DNA from: Sporosarcina sp. JAI121
GTDB taxonomy: Bacteria; Bacillota; Bacilli; Bacillales_A; Planococcaceae
Direction of reading: 5' to 3'
Length of the DNA stretch: 64,000 nucleotides
NCBI RefSeq assembly: GCF_013408665.1
Contig: NZ_JACCCL010000001.1
Coordinates: forward strand, 821,136-885,135
The first letter of the stretch is position 1; each line of letters starts with the position of its first letter. The notes below the pieces were generated by a model. That model was not told the origin of the DNA and did not search any database. It was given only the letters and a program-made list of their open reading frames with translations. The position numbers and the translations under genes were made by a program. Positions 17,850 through 27,111 of this stretch are shown here, one piece after another.

Positions 17850-18995
17850 ATACTCACAGCAAAAACAAAGGAAGGCAAACTAGTTGTTCTCACACCCGAA
17901 TTAAGAAAAGACCAGTTGAGGCAATGGCGAAAGTCACGAATGTTTTTTTGTCCCCAATGTGAAACGCCGGTCCAATTGAAAGTGGGGGATATTGTTGTCC
18001 CGCATTTTGCACATAAGAAGGATGCATCTTGTTCAACGTTATTTTCGGAAGGTGAATCGCAACAACATCTTCAAGGAAAACAGCAACTTTATGAATTTTT
18101 ACAGCGGCATGCAAAACAAGTTGACCTTGAACCATACTTGAAAATGTCGTCACAACGCCCCGATATACTTGTGACAACCCAATCCGAATCCATCCCCATT
18201 GAATTCCAATGCAGCACAATCCCCGTCGCTGATATCGAATCGAGATCAGCTGGTTATCATAGCGCAGGAATGACTCCTATCTGGATTTTACTCAGCCCGG
18301 AAAAATTCAGCGGGAGGCCCTCAGGTGTCGGCATGTATCAGTTATCAAGATTTCATGAAAGTTTCCAAACGTTTGCGCCCCCTGAAGGCAATATGCTATT
18401 GACATACAACCCCAAAACAAAGAACTTTCATTATTTTACTAGCTTAATACATGTTGCAGGTAAACGGTATATCGGTATCCATCGAACTTTGCCATTGGCG
18501 AGACAAATCTTCCCTTTCGCACGTCCCAAAGTTCCGTCGAAGGATGAAATCACCCAATATACAGCCATTTATTTAACGGCTCGCACTCAATTTCTTCAAT
18601 CTCGTATTTTATTGAATAGGAGGGGTGTGAACAATCCATTTTTAAGGATGTGCTATGAAATGCGCATACTTCCCGCGCATCTCCCGCAATGGTTCGGACT
18701 GCCAGTACCTTATAGCGAGGCATTTCGTGAACATGATTGTGAATGGCAGTTGGCATTCTTTTATTATATGAGAAAAAATGGAATGAACTTGAGGGAATTA
18801 CCCCGAAACCTGATAAGGGAATATGTATCCCGTTTAGCAGAGCCTTCAAAGGGAAAAGAAAAAGCGTGTATTGCTTATCACGAATACCTCCGTTCAACAG
18901 GCGTCTCTTCATCTCAAAAAGGCACAGGAATGGATGAAGAGAAAATTCATCACTTACTTTCAGAAAGATTCCTTGCAAAGCGTTACGAAAATTGA
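17850..18995 (+). CDS. coiA: Competence protein CoiA (non-canonical start?)
   Basis: A competence nuclease-like protein required for processing incoming DNA. The N-terminal Zn-ribbon has FFCPQC and HFAHKK; the nuclease-like core has RPDILV followed by IEFQCS. The first ATG/GTG/TTG in frame is TTG 17916, with no good ribosome site. Yet the frame is open from 17835, and 17850-17915 encodes ILTAKTKEGKLVVLTPELRK, which looks like the missing family N-terminus. AAGGGAG (17834-17840) sits 9 bp before an ATA codon at 17850. I place the start at this ATA. It could also be a mutated start that cripples the gene, or a base-call error. Confidence 0.75.
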   Translation: MLTAKTKEGKLVVLTPELRKDQLRQWRKSRMFFCPQCETPVQLKVGDIVVPHFAHKKDASCSTLFSEGESQQHLQGKQQLYEFLQRHAKQVDLEPYLKMSSQRPDILVTTQSESIPIEFQCSTIPVADIESRSAGYHSAGMTPIWILLSPEKFSGRPSGVGMYQLSRFHESFQTFAPPEGNMLLTYNPKTKNFHYFTSLIHVAGKRYIGIHRTLPLARQIFPFARPKVPSKDEITQYTAIYLTARTQFLQSRILLNRRGVNNPFLRMCYEMRILPAHLPQWFGLPVPYSEAFREHDCEWQLAFFYYMRKNGMNLRELPRNLIREYVSRLAEPSKGKEKACIAYHEYLRSTGVSSSQKGTGMDEEKIHHLLSERFLAKRYEN

Positions 18996-19046
18996 GAAAA
19001 TAGGATTGATTCGTTTCCCGAAGTAAAGGGAGAAGGGGGATTACTG

Positions 19047-20867
19047 ATGGCGACTGAAAATAAGAACAAAGTATTGACTCGTGATGAAGTTAAAGTGGAG
19101 GAGACATGGCGTCTCGAAGATATTTTTGCCACAGATGAAGCATGGGAAAATGAGTATGCGGAAGTTGAAGAACTTTCCCGCACAGCCGAATCTTATCAAG
19201 GGACACTTTCCAATGGCGGTGATGCACTTTATAACGCATTGAAGTACCGTGATACGCTATCTGAAAGGCTGCGCAAGCTTTACACATACGCTCATCTGAA
19301 GACCGATCAGGATACGACGAACAGTTTCTACCAAGCGATGGATAGCCGCATCAAAACACTATACGTGAAAGTATCGACCGCATTGTCATTCTTTTTACCC
19401 GAGCTACTGTCCATCGATGAAAACGAATTGGACAATCTTGTTGAAGAACACGAAAAACTGCGTCTATACAAGCAGGAATTCGAAGAAATCAATACACAAA
19501 GGCCACATGTTTTACCTGCTGAACAAGAAGCGCTTCTTGCTCAATTATCAGAAGTGACCGGCAATTCATCAGAAACATTCAGTATGTTGAATAATGCGGA
19601 TTTGACGTTCCCGATGGTGAAAGACGAAAATGGGGAAGAAGTGGAGCTCTCCCATGGCCGCTATGTCAACTTTTTGGAAAGTGATGATCCGCGCGTTCGA
19701 GAAGACGCATTCAAAGCGATGTACTCAAAATACGATGAGTTCCAAAACACATTCGCATCAACTTTGTCGGGAAATGTGAAAAGTGACAATGTGAATGCAC
19801 GAATCCGTAACTATTCATCCGCACGCGAGGCAGCAATGTCGAATAATCACATTCCGGAACAGGTTTATGAAAATCTAGTTTCAACTATCAATAAAAACGT
19901 CCACTTACTGCAGCGCTATGTGGCACTCCGTAAAAAAGTGTTCGGACTTGAAGAACTTCACATGTGGGATATGTATGCGCCACTTGTTAAAGATGTGGAT
20001 ATGAAAGTACCGTACGACGAAGCTTCACAGACGATGCTGGATAGTTTCCATCCACTCGGCGAAGAGTATGTCTCAATCGTACAAGAAGGGCTTGAAAACC
20101 GTTGGGTGGACGTCCGTGAAAATAAAGGGAAACGTTCAGGTGCTTATTCTTCAGGTGCCTATGGGACAAATCCGTATATTTTAATGAACTGGCAGGATAA
20201 TGTCAGTAACTTATTCACACTGGCGCACGAATTCGGTCATAGTGTCCATAGTTATTATTCTCGTAAAAGTCAGCCATTTGTCTACAGCGGTTATTCGATT
20301 TTCGTAGCGGAAGTTGCATCGACAGTGAACGAAGCCATTTTGAATGATCACTTATTGAAGACGATCGATGATGAACAGAAACGCATCTACTTGCTAAATT
20401 ATTGGCTCGATGGTTTCCGCGGAACCGTTTTCCGCCAGACGATGTTCGCTGAATTTGAACACCTTATTCACCAGCTGGACCAGCAAGGTGTCGCCTTGAC
20501 AGCTGAAAAACTGACAGAAGAATATTATGCTCTTAATAAGAAATACTTTGGGGAAGACCTTGTCGTCGATAAAGAGATCGGCCTGGAATGGGCAAGAATC
20601 CCTCACTTCTACTACAATTATTACGTGTATCAATATGCGACAGGCTACAGCGCAGCAGTTGCGCTCAGTAATCAAATCTTGACGGAAGGCAAGCCGGCCG
20701 TTGAACGCTATGTAAATAACTTCTTAAAAGCCGGTTCCTCCGACTATCCGATTGAAGTTCTGAAAAAAGCTGGCGTCGATATGACAAGCGCTGCGCCTAT
20801 TGAAGAAGCATGCCGGGTCTTCGAGGAGAAATTGAATGAACTCGAATCACTGCTTTTGAAAAACTGA
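19047..20867 (+). CDS. pepF: Oligoendopeptidase F
   Basis: A 606-residue cytoplasmic M3 metallopeptidase that cleaves short peptides. The zinc site HEFGH lies in TLAHEFGHSVHSYYS near residue 390, with the third ligand Glu downstream in FVAEVASTVNEAI. Length is normal. ATG 19047 follows an AAGGGGG site. It may recycle peptides imported by Opp and overlaps the competence neighbourhood, as in B. subtilis yjbG. Confidence 0.93.
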   Translation: MATENKNKVLTRDEVKVEETWRLEDIFATDEAWENEYAEVEELSRTAESYQGTLSNGGDALYNALKYRDTLSERLRKLYTYAHLKTDQDTTNSFYQAMDSRIKTLYVKVSTALSFFLPELLSIDENELDNLVEEHEKLRLYKQEFEEINTQRPHVLPAEQEALLAQLSEVTGNSSETFSMLNNADLTFPMVKDENGEEVELSHGRYVNFLESDDPRVREDAFKAMYSKYDEFQNTFASTLSGNVKSDNVNARIRNYSSAREAAMSNNHIPEQVYENLVSTINKNVHLLQRYVALRKKVFGLEELHMWDMYAPLVKDVDMKVPYDEASQTMLDSFHPLGEEYVSIVQEGLENRWVDVRENKGKRSGAYSSGAYGTNPYILMNWQDNVSNLFTLAHEFGHSVHSYYSRKSQPFVYSGYSIFVAEVASTVNEAILNDHLLKTIDDEQKRIYLLNYWLDGFRGTVFRQTMFAEFEHLIHQLDQQGVALTAEKLTEEYYALNKKYFGEDLVVDKEIGLEWARIPHFYYNYYVYQYATGYSAAVALSNQILTEGKPAVERYVNNFLKAGSSDYPIEVLKKAGVDMTSAAPIEEACRVFEEKLNELESLLLKN

Positions 20868-20881
20868 ATAGTAGTTAACCA

Positions 20882-20926
20882 TAGCTCTATTCGCCGTTTT
20901 TAATCGGCGGGTAGGGCTATTTTTAT
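20882..20926 (+). terminator. Terminator after pepF
   Basis: A 14-bp stem with several G-T pairs (AGCTCTATTCGCCG with CGGCGGGTAGGGCT), then TATTTTTATT. Confidence 0.8.
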
Positions 20927-21286
20927 TAACATATATTTTAAGGGATATAAAGTAAGCCGTCTTGTTGAAATATTTAATGTGACAGTCATGTGAAATTCAT
21001 TGTGAATTGTTGATGCTACTATTATTTTATGATAAGGTAAGGATGTGAAATAAATCACATACCAAACATACACCCCTTTTGTTTGAACGTGAACATTTCT
21101 CCCATTCCCTTTGAAATAGAGCATCCACTTCCCCCCAGAAGTGGATGCTCTTTTCTGTTGGTTGGGAGAGGGGAAGTAGTAGGCTTAATGGTTTGCAGCA
21201 AATAGTAATGGCTCGTACATGAATCCATGGCATTCAAGCCGATGTTATAGGGCGCCGCCAGTTAGTCATGGATACCCTCCCCTAAA
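20927..21286. other. Gene-free interval with one hairpin
   Basis: About 360 bp without a supported gene. It contains a strong inverted repeat at 21119-21150 (GAGCATCCACTTC with complement) followed by TTTTC, which looks like a terminator with no gene in front of it. The preceding 100 bp could hold a short transcript, but I see no conserved structure. The remaining sequence is unassigned. Confidence 0.5.
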
Positions 21287-21332
21287 AAAAGCCGCTTCAT
21301 CTCCCGAAACCCCGGGAAATGAAGCGGCTATT
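21285..21332 (-). terminator. Terminator of the yjbI-yjbH unit
   Basis: AGCCGCTTCAT pairs with ATGAAGCGGCT across a loop containing a smaller CCCG/CGGG stem; on the minus strand it is followed by seven T residues. Confidence 0.85.
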
Positions 21333-21338
21333 ATTTAT

Positions 21339-22145
21339 TCATGCTTGTTTTTTACGCCATAATGTTACATCTTGAAAAGAAATTCGTTCGACATGTTGTT
21401 GTAGAAGCCGTTTCTTAAGTTCGCGCTCTGCAGATTTTTCGGTAATATTGTAAATATTTGCAATCTCTTTTGTGGATAGTGTATCGAAACGCTGGAACAA
21501 ATCTTCGAGGGGGGGGGGGATATCCGGATGGATCGGCCCGCCGACCAATTCCCCTAAAATCTGTTCGTAGACTTCGTAGTCGTACAAGCCGCTTACTTTT
21601 AGCCCTTCGTCTTCAATGTTTTCATTGAAGAAAACGAACGTAGGGGCTTTGTCGACTTCCATTTCTTGCGCCATATACAAATCCACTTGGAGGGAACGCA
21701 GCACGTTTTTTGAAGAAAAGTCATGTATGAATTCATCAACATCAAGATTCAGTTTTCCTGCGATTTCAACGAGAACCGAAAATGAAGATACGTTCCTTGA
21801 CTTCAAAAATGAATACTCCAACATTTTTGATAAAAATCGGAAGCCAGCGCGTTTGCCTTGGAATTCTGCAGTTTTAACAGCGATGCTCGGATAAGCGGGA
21901 TGTGTTTTTTCACAGGCCAGCTCATCAATATTTTTTTGCGAGCATTGGAAATTCAATTTGGGCAATGATGTACGCAATGCGATTCGGAGAGTGAAATAAC
22001 GATCATATTCCACTTGTAACTTCCGAAGTAAAGGTTGTAGAGACCAGCAATCTCCGCATAATGGGTCGATGTAAACATACAGTTCGACAGGTCTTGTGCA
22101 AGATGAAGGACTGACCGGATTCTCTAATAATGTACGTCGATTCAC
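21339..22145 (-). CDS. yjbH: ClpXP adaptor YjbH (SpxH), DsbA-like
   Basis: A 268-residue DsbA/thioredoxin-fold adaptor that delivers Spx to ClpXP. The CxxC site is in IDPLCGDCWSLQP near residue 30. An odd feature lies near residue 210: the codons for DIPPPLED contain an uninterrupted run of 11 C residues on the coding strand (G run 21509-21519). A one-base slip there would shift the frame and remove the last quarter of the protein. The start ATG overlaps the yjbI stop by 4 bp. It acts on the same pathway as spx at 16.4 kb. Confidence 0.9.
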   Translation of the reverse strand: MNRRTLLENPVSPSSCTRPVELYVYIDPLCGDCWSLQPLLRKLQVEYDRYFTLRIALRTSLPKLNFQCSQKNIDELACEKTHPAYPSIAVKTAEFQGKRAGFRFLSKMLEYSFLKSRNVSSFSVLVEIAGKLNLDVDEFIHDFSSKNVLRSLQVDLYMAQEMEVDKAPTFVFFNENIEDEGLKVSGLYDYEVYEQILGELVGGPIHPDIPPPLEDLFQRFDTLSTKEIANIYNITEKSAERELKKRLLQQHVERISFQDVTLWRKKQA

Positions 22146-22534
22146 GTTCTTTCCCCTCCGGTCCTGTTCACCATGTGATTGGCAGTCAAGACGAGGCGCT
22201 TATAATAAATATCACGTATATTTCCTTCCAATCCGACTTCATCCATCGCTTCTGCCATGCATGCCAGCCATGCTTCTGCTTGTACTGGCGAGATTGGAAA
22301 TGGCATATGACGAGCTTTCATCATCGGGTGACCATGTTCTTCAGTATATAAATTCGGTCCGCCTAAATATTGTGTTTGAAATTGTTTTTGTTTGCGTACT
22401 GTTTCTGTCAGGTCATCCGGGAAAATCGGGTATAGGTCCGGGTGTACGGCCACTTTAGCGTAAAACAGGTCGATAAGTTCCGACAACTTTGTAGCACCGA
22501 TCTCCTCAAAAGGGATCAAAGGTTTTCGCATCAT
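22142..22534 (-). CDS. yjbI: Group II truncated haemoglobin
   Basis: A 130-residue trHbO-type globin. The proximal His is in YTEEHGHPMMKARH, followed by FPI, and the distal region includes FYAKVAVHPDLYPIFPDD. Truncated haemoglobins bind oxygen and may detoxify nitric oxide or peroxide. In B. subtilis yjbI is co-transcribed with yjbH and is implicated in redox control of Spx turnover. Two adjacent start ATGs are possible. Confidence 0.9.
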   Translation of the reverse strand: MMRKPLIPFEEIGATKLSELIDLFYAKVAVHPDLYPIFPDDLTETVRKQKQFQTQYLGGPNLYTEEHGHPMMKARHMPFPISPVQAEAWLACMAEAMDEVGLEGNIRDIYYKRLVLTANHMVNRTGGERT

Positions 22535-22567
22535 TCTGTCAATCTCCTTTGCTCTGACTGTATTGAT

Positions 22568-22596
22568 ATTCTATCAACCCTGCATCCCTTACACAA
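22568..22596 (-). promoter_or_regulatory. Promoter of yjbI-yjbH with palindrome
   Basis: On the minus strand TTGTGT, a 17-bp spacer, TAGAAT. The -10 box is embedded in a 6-3-6 palindrome TTGATA-TTC-TATCAA (22563-22577), which could be an operator. Confidence 0.5.
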
Positions 22597-22639
22597 ATAT
22601 CTAGCTTTTAAAGTGAAATAAAGATGTAAAACAATGAAA

Positions 22640-23329
22640 TTATTCATTGAAATAGCTGAGCACTTTTTTTACGTATTGCTGAGTTTCTTTGAATGGAGGG
22701 ATTCCGTCGTATTTTTTTACATTTCCGGGACCCGCATTATAGGCAGCAAGGGCGAGTTCAACATTATCACCAAATTGATTAAGCATTTGTCTTAAGTATT
22801 TAGCGCCGCCCATGACATTCTGGATAGGGTCAAAACTATTTTTAACACCGAGGAACTTTGCTGTGCCGGGCATTAGCTGCATTAGCCCTTGCGCCCCTGC
22901 GTGACTGACACTATTATTGTTAAAATTCGATTCTTGTTTAATGACGGCAGAGATCAGTTTGTCGGGTATGTTATATTTTTCAGCGGCTTGGCTGATGATA
23001 TCACCATAGCCGCCAGTACTCATGGATGAAGTGGCTGTCGAAACGGAAGAGTATTGTGCCGCCGAGGCCTGGATGTTCTTGATAATGGAAGGTTCAAATA
23101 CCGCATTTTTCCCACTATAACGCAAGTATTCCATGGTATCGGCATTTCCGAGTATTGTCGACGTAGTGGAAGATAAGGAGTCCGTTATGGATGTGTTGCT
23201 TAGCATTTCCCCCATAATAGTAGTAAACATTGAAGCTGATGTGTCATTTTGTCCCGCGTATGTTTGTACAGCACCTAAAGACTGAAGTGAATTGATTCCC
23301 ATTAAAGTACGGAGTATGCGCGTATCCAT
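22640..23329 (-). CDS. Lytic transglycosylase (SLT domain), YjbJ-like
   Basis: A 229-residue protein whose C-terminal half is a soluble lytic transglycosylase domain. The catalytic Glu is in AVIKQESNFNNNSVSHAGAQGLMQLMP and the AYNAGPGNVKKY motif follows. The N-terminal 100 residues are Ser/Thr/Met-rich and low in complexity, with no recognisable signal peptide. It cleaves peptidoglycan glycan strands. Export may use another route, or the N-terminus may anchor it (inference). ATG 23329 follows GAAGGGAGAAA. Confidence 0.85.
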   Translation of the reverse strand: MDTRILRTLMGINSLQSLGAVQTYAGQNDTSASMFTTIMGEMLSNTSITDSLSSTTSTILGNADTMEYLRYSGKNAVFEPSIIKNIQASAAQYSSVSTATSSMSTGGYGDIISQAAEKYNIPDKLISAVIKQESNFNNNSVSHAGAQGLMQLMPGTAKFLGVKNSFDPIQNVMGGAKYLRQMLNQFGDNVELALAAYNAGPGNVKKYDGIPPFKETQQYVKKVLSYFNE

Positions 23330-23487
23330 CACGATTTCTCCCTTCAGATAGATCATTGTTGGCTTATAAAATATTTTCCTTACAATTTAGTATACCAATT
23401 TATGTGGAAAAACGCATTTCTTAAACTGCAAGGCTGGGCTCCATATGATAGAATGAACGTAATGACGCATGAAGGGAAGAAGAAATC

Positions 23488-23877
23488 GTGAACATTGTAA
23501 ATCGAATTGACAGTGGACTTCGGAACGAAGAACAAGTCCTCTTTTTATTGGCGGAAAATGCGGAAAAACCACAGGGAACTCCTTCAGGAAAGATGATTAC
23601 GGATTCGGAAAATGTTTCATTTGTTTATCTTTTAGAAGAAGAAGGAGGATATAGCCACGTTTATTTCACACAGGATGTTTGGCCGCTAATGGTCGAAGTA
23701 TTGAAGATGGATGCAGATCCAGTTCTATCGTGGAAAGATGGGGTAATGGCGCTTCCCGGATTTAAAGATGAATTAACAATGCTTATCTACAATATTGAGG
23801 GTAATGATAATTACGGGGAATTATTCACCTCTGCAGTCGAGCAGGCATTCAGCTCGATACTTCAACCTAAGGAATAA
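23488..23877 (+). CDS. yjbL: UPF0738 family protein YjbL
   Basis: A 129-residue acidic cytoplasmic protein resembling B. subtilis YjbL. Its place between the lytic transglycosylase and the alarmone synthetase supports this. Function is unknown. In B. subtilis the CYTH-domain gene yjbK lies in this interval; it is absent here. GAAGGGAAGAAG precedes GTG/ATG at 23488. Confidence 0.65.
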   Translation: MNIVNRIDSGLRNEEQVLFLLAENAEKPQGTPSGKMITDSENVSFVYLLEEEGGYSHVYFTQDVWPLMVEVLKMDADPVLSWKDGVMALPGFKDELTMLIYNIEGNDNYGELFTSAVEQAFSSILQPKE

Positions 23878-23896
23878 CTAGATGGGAGGGATTCGG

Positions 23897-24571
23897 ATGA
23901 AACAGTGGAGTCAATTTCTTGAACCATATAAGCAAGCGGTGGATGAACTGAAGGTGAAATTGAAAGGTTTACGAAACCAGTATGAATTGGAAGCTGTACA
24001 TACTCCCGTCGAGTTCGTGACGGGCAGGGTAAAACCGCTTGCAAGTATCTATGACAAAACACTGGAAAAAGCGATCCCGTTCGAGCCATCGTCGGAACTT
24101 GCTGCCGAATTGCCTGATATTGCAGGTCTGCGCGTGATGTGCCAATTTGTAGATGATATCAGTACCGTCGTAGAAACATTGCGGCAGCGGAATGACCTTG
24201 AAGTGATTGAGGAACGCGATTATATCGCACATAACAAACCAAGTGGATACCGTTCCTACCATTTGATCATTAAGTATCCCGTTCAGACGATTCATGGTGA
24301 AAAGACAATTTTTGCGGAGATTCAAATCCGTACGTTAGCAATGAATTTCTGGGCTTCGATTGAACATTCCTTGAGTTACAAATATGAGGGTGAAATGCCG
24401 GATGAAATCAGGCATCGACTCGAACGCGCAGCGGAAGCCGCTTTTCAGCTGGACGAAGAAATGTCCCAGATTCGCAATGAAATCCAGGATGCACAGCAAT
24501 ATTTCAGCGCCTTTAAAGAAACGGCAACGAGACGTTACGGTGGGGAAAATGGGAAAGGGGGAGAGAAATGA
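23897..24571 (+). CDS. sasB: Small alarmone synthetase, SasB/RelQ type
   Basis: A 224-residue synthetase-only RelA/SpoT homologue making (p)ppGpp without a hydrolase domain. Motifs include [34 protein letters not shown] and FAEIQIRT, the last typical of the synthetase active site. The length matches RelQ/YjbM. The start at 23897 follows GGGAGGG. Its stop overlaps the NAD kinase start (24568-24571), so the two are translationally coupled. Confidence 0.92.
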   Translation: MKQWSQFLEPYKQAVDELKVKLKGLRNQYELEAVHTPVEFVTGRVKPLASIYDKTLEKAIPFEPSSELAAELPDIAGLRVMCQFVDDISTVVETLRQRNDLEVIEERDYIAHNKPSGYRSYHLIIKYPVQTIHGEKTIFAEIQIRTLAMNFWASIEHSLSYKYEGEMPDEIRHRLERAAEAAFQLDEEMSQIRNEIQDAQQYFSAFKETATRRYGGENGKGGEK

Positions 24572-25371
24572 TGAAATTTGCAATTCAGTCACGTAATGAT
24601 GAGTTATCCAATCGGCTCTGTGATCAAGCTAAAAACTATTTGACAGACTTCGGACTGGTTTTCGATGAAGAAGAACCTAATATCGTCCTCTCGGTCGGGG
24701 GAGACGGTACATTACTCCACGCTTTCCATAAGTATCAATACCGGCTTAAAGAAACCGCGTTTGTCGGAATCCATACGGGACATCTTGGCTTCTACGCCGA
24801 TTGGAAACCGGCTGAAATTGAAAAGCTCGTCATTTCCATCGCCCGGAAAGAATTCGAAGTGTTCGAATACCCGCTACTCGATGTTAAAATCAACTACGCA
24901 AATGATAAGGAAAGTGCTTTGTTTCTTGCATTGAATGAATCGACGGTGAAATCGCCCGATGTGACTCTCGTTATGGATGTTGAACTGAATGGTAATCAAT
25001 TTGAACGCTTCCGCGGCGATGGATTATGCATGTCCACACCTTCAGGTTCGACCGCCTACAACAAGGCGCTTGGCGGGGCAATTATCCATCCATCTTTACC
25101 ATCCATGCAATTAACGGAAATGGCATCCATCAACAATCGCGTTTTTCGGACTGTCGGTGCACCGCTTGTGCTTCCAGCACATCATAAATGCGTGTTGACA
25201 CCTGTCAAAGGTCCAGACTTCATGGTAACAGTCGATCATTTGCAGCTACTTCATAAAGACGTGAAGTCGATTGAATACTCTGTTTCAAAAGAAAAGGTCC
25301 GTTTCGGCAGATTTCGACCGTTTCCATTCTGGAGACGAGTTCACGATTCATTCATTGATAGCGATGTTTGA
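24568..25371 (+). CDS. nadK: NAD kinase
   Basis: A 267-residue ATP-dependent NAD kinase producing NADP. The signature [10 protein letters not shown] lies near residue 46, with the conserved NES stretch and [20 protein letters not shown] later. It follows sasB directly and is followed by the pseudouridine synthase, reproducing the B. subtilis yjbM-N-O order. GGGGGAGAG precedes the ATG. Confidence 0.93.
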   Translation: MMKFAIQSRNDELSNRLCDQAKNYLTDFGLVFDEEEPNIVLSVGGDGTLLHAFHKYQYRLKETAFVGIHTGHLGFYADWKPAEIEKLVISIARKEFEVFEYPLLDVKINYANDKESALFLALNESTVKSPDVTLVMDVELNGNQFERFRGDGLCMSTPSGSTAYNKALGGAIIHPSLPSMQLTEMASINNRVFRTVGAPLVLPAHHKCVLTPVKGPDFMVTVDHLQLLHKDVKSIEYSVSKEKVRFGRFRPFPFWRRVHDSFIDSDV

Positions 25372-26299
25372 TGCTAAAAAGGAGGACGCACGTTTTTGCC
25401 TAAGCTTCCATGTGGCTGAAAGCGGAATACTACTGCGAGAATTCCTGCACGCAAAAGGCATTTCCAAACGGACATTGACCGCAACGAAATATGATGGCGG
25501 GGATATTAGAGTAAACGGATTTGAACGGAATGTGCGGCATCCATTGCAGGCGGGGGACGAAGTGCTCGTCTGCTTTCCGCCCGAACGGCCAAGCCCGGGG
25601 TTACATCCCGAGAATGGGGTTCTAAATATCGTCTTTGAAGACGATGCACTAATCATTATTAATAAACCAGCTGGACAAAGTACAATTCCGTCACGCGACC
25701 ATCCTACCGGCACTGTTGCGAATGCGCTTGCCGGAAAATTTGCCCATGAACGTCTTCCGTCAACGGTCCATGTTGTCACGCGTCTTGACCGGGATACGTC
25801 AGGGCTGATTTGTGTTGCAAAAAACCGGCATATTCACCATCTGCTTAGTGAGCAGATGACAAATTCCGGTTTTCATCGACAGTATGTTGCAATCGTAGAA
25901 GGACATATCAATCAAGACAAGTTCACTATCAATAAACCCATCGGCAGAAAAGACGGCAGTATTATTGAACGGGTTGTGCGTGAAGATGGACAAGCTGCCC
26001 GAACAGATGTAGAAGTATTGGGTCGCTCCGAAATCAACGGACATGATTTGACCGAAATAGCGCTTATTCTCCATACGGGAAGAACGCATCAAATACGTGT
26101 TCACATGCAATGGGCGGGCTTTCCGTTGCACGGCGATGATTTGTACGGTGGAAATCACGGCTTAATTGGGCGCCAGGCTTTGCACTGTGCGGCAATCAAA
26201 TTTACGCATCCGCTAACAGGTGAAAAGGTTGAATTCAGTTGCGAAAGTCCACCGGATATGAAACGTCTCATGAACATTGAAATCAATCAAACGAAGTGA
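25364..26299 (+). CDS. RluA-family pseudouridine synthase, YjbO-like
   Basis: A 311-residue RNA pseudouridine synthase. An S4-like N-terminal part ([18 protein letters not shown]) precedes the catalytic domain with the active-site Asp in [11 protein letters not shown] near residue 135 and a HQIRVH motif near residue 243. ATG 25364 overlaps the NAD kinase end by 8 bp. A good AAAGGAGG lies 14 bp inside the frame without a following canonical start, so the exact N-terminus is uncertain. Its last 17 bp overlap the convergent prpE. The substrate is rRNA or tRNA, not determinable here. Confidence 0.85.
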   Translation: MFDAKKEDARFCLSFHVAESGILLREFLHAKGISKRTLTATKYDGGDIRVNGFERNVRHPLQAGDEVLVCFPPERPSPGLHPENGVLNIVFEDDALIIINKPAGQSTIPSRDHPTGTVANALAGKFAHERLPSTVHVVTRLDRDTSGLICVAKNRHIHHLLSEQMTNSGFHRQYVAIVEGHINQDKFTINKPIGRKDGSIIERVVREDGQAARTDVEVLGRSEINGHDLTEIALILHTGRTHQIRVHMQWAGFPLHGDDLYGGNHGLIGRQALHCAAIKFTHPLTGEKVEFSCESPPDMKRLMNIEINQTK

Positions 26300-27023
26300 A
26301 TTTTTCGGGAACAAAGGGTTGCCGCGAAGGAACCGACACAGTCTTCATTTCGGGATAGCGCAATGCTGTAAGTTTACCCCCAAATACGCATCCCGTATCA
26401 ATATTCGCGGTATTATTCACAAAGCGAGCGTCCGTGACAGGCGTATGGCCATAAACAATATAGGCATTTCCTTTGTAATGCTTGGCCCAATCGCGTCTGA
26501 GTGGCCTTCCATCAGGCAACTTTTTACCGGTGATATCTCCGTAGAGGACGAAAACCCGCATTTTTTCCGAACGGGCAGCGCCGATCATATCTTCGCGGAT
26601 ACCTGCGTGGGCTATGATAAGATTGCCATCGTCATGGGATTGGTACAGTGGTAAAGCTTCGTAAAATCGACTATACATACTCAGAAAATCTTTCCGTTCT
26701 TCCTTTGGTAATGCGTCAAGTTCAGCTACCGTCGTTTCAAGACCATGTGTTAGTTGGACCTGATTCCCTTTTGCATACCGATAAAATTTATTGCAATGAT
26801 TTCCCGGGGAATAAAAGAGGTTTTTATTTTTTTGGATTTTGAACAACAGCTTCAACATACGAAGTGAATCCGGACCCCTGTCCATTGCATCGCCGACAAA
26901 TGCGAGGTTTCTTCCTTCGGGATGGATTGGAATACCTGTGCTCATTGAGTATCCCAGCTCTTGGATCAACTGCAAGAATTCATCATAACAACCGTGGATA
27001 TCACCGATAATATCAAATTTCAT
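26283..27023 (-). CDS. prpE: Bis(5'-nucleosyl)-tetraphosphatase PrpE
   Basis: A 246-residue metallophosphoesterase of the PPP family. It has GDIHGCYDE at the N-terminus, [12 protein letters not shown], and SPGNHCNK in place of the usual GNHE, as in PrpE. B. subtilis PrpE hydrolyses Ap4A asymmetrically and affects spore germination. ATG 27023 is preferred, behind AAGGGTG; the open frame extends 32 codons further into the promoter region shared with mgtE. Its stop overlaps the end of the pseudouridine synthase. Confidence 0.88.
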   Translation of the reverse strand: MKFDIIGDIHGCYDEFLQLIQELGYSMSTGIPIHPEGRNLAFVGDAMDRGPDSLRMLKLLFKIQKNKNLFYSPGNHCNKFYRYAKGNQVQLTHGLETTVAELDALPKEERKDFLSMYSRFYEALPLYQSHDDGNLIIAHAGIREDMIGAARSEKMRVFVLYGDITGKKLPDGRPLRRDWAKHYKGNAYIVYGHTPVTDARFVNNTANIDTGCVFGGKLTALRYPEMKTVSVPSRQPFVPEKFTSFD

Positions 27024-27111
27024 ATTTTCATCACCCTTATTCACATATTGTAATAGTTTATAATACCCTTGTTTAACTTGGTAATGCACGATAAGAAAGG
27101 AAGGTGTAGCT

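Noticed and set aside
20900-21237. Minus-strand ORFs between pepF and yjbH
   Set aside because: Overlapping short frames without ribosome sites, crossing strong hairpins; no recognisable protein pattern.
27024-27111. Magnesium (M-box) riboswitch before mgtE
   Set aside because: Only about 90 bp separate prpE and mgtE and none of the conserved M-box blocks are visible.
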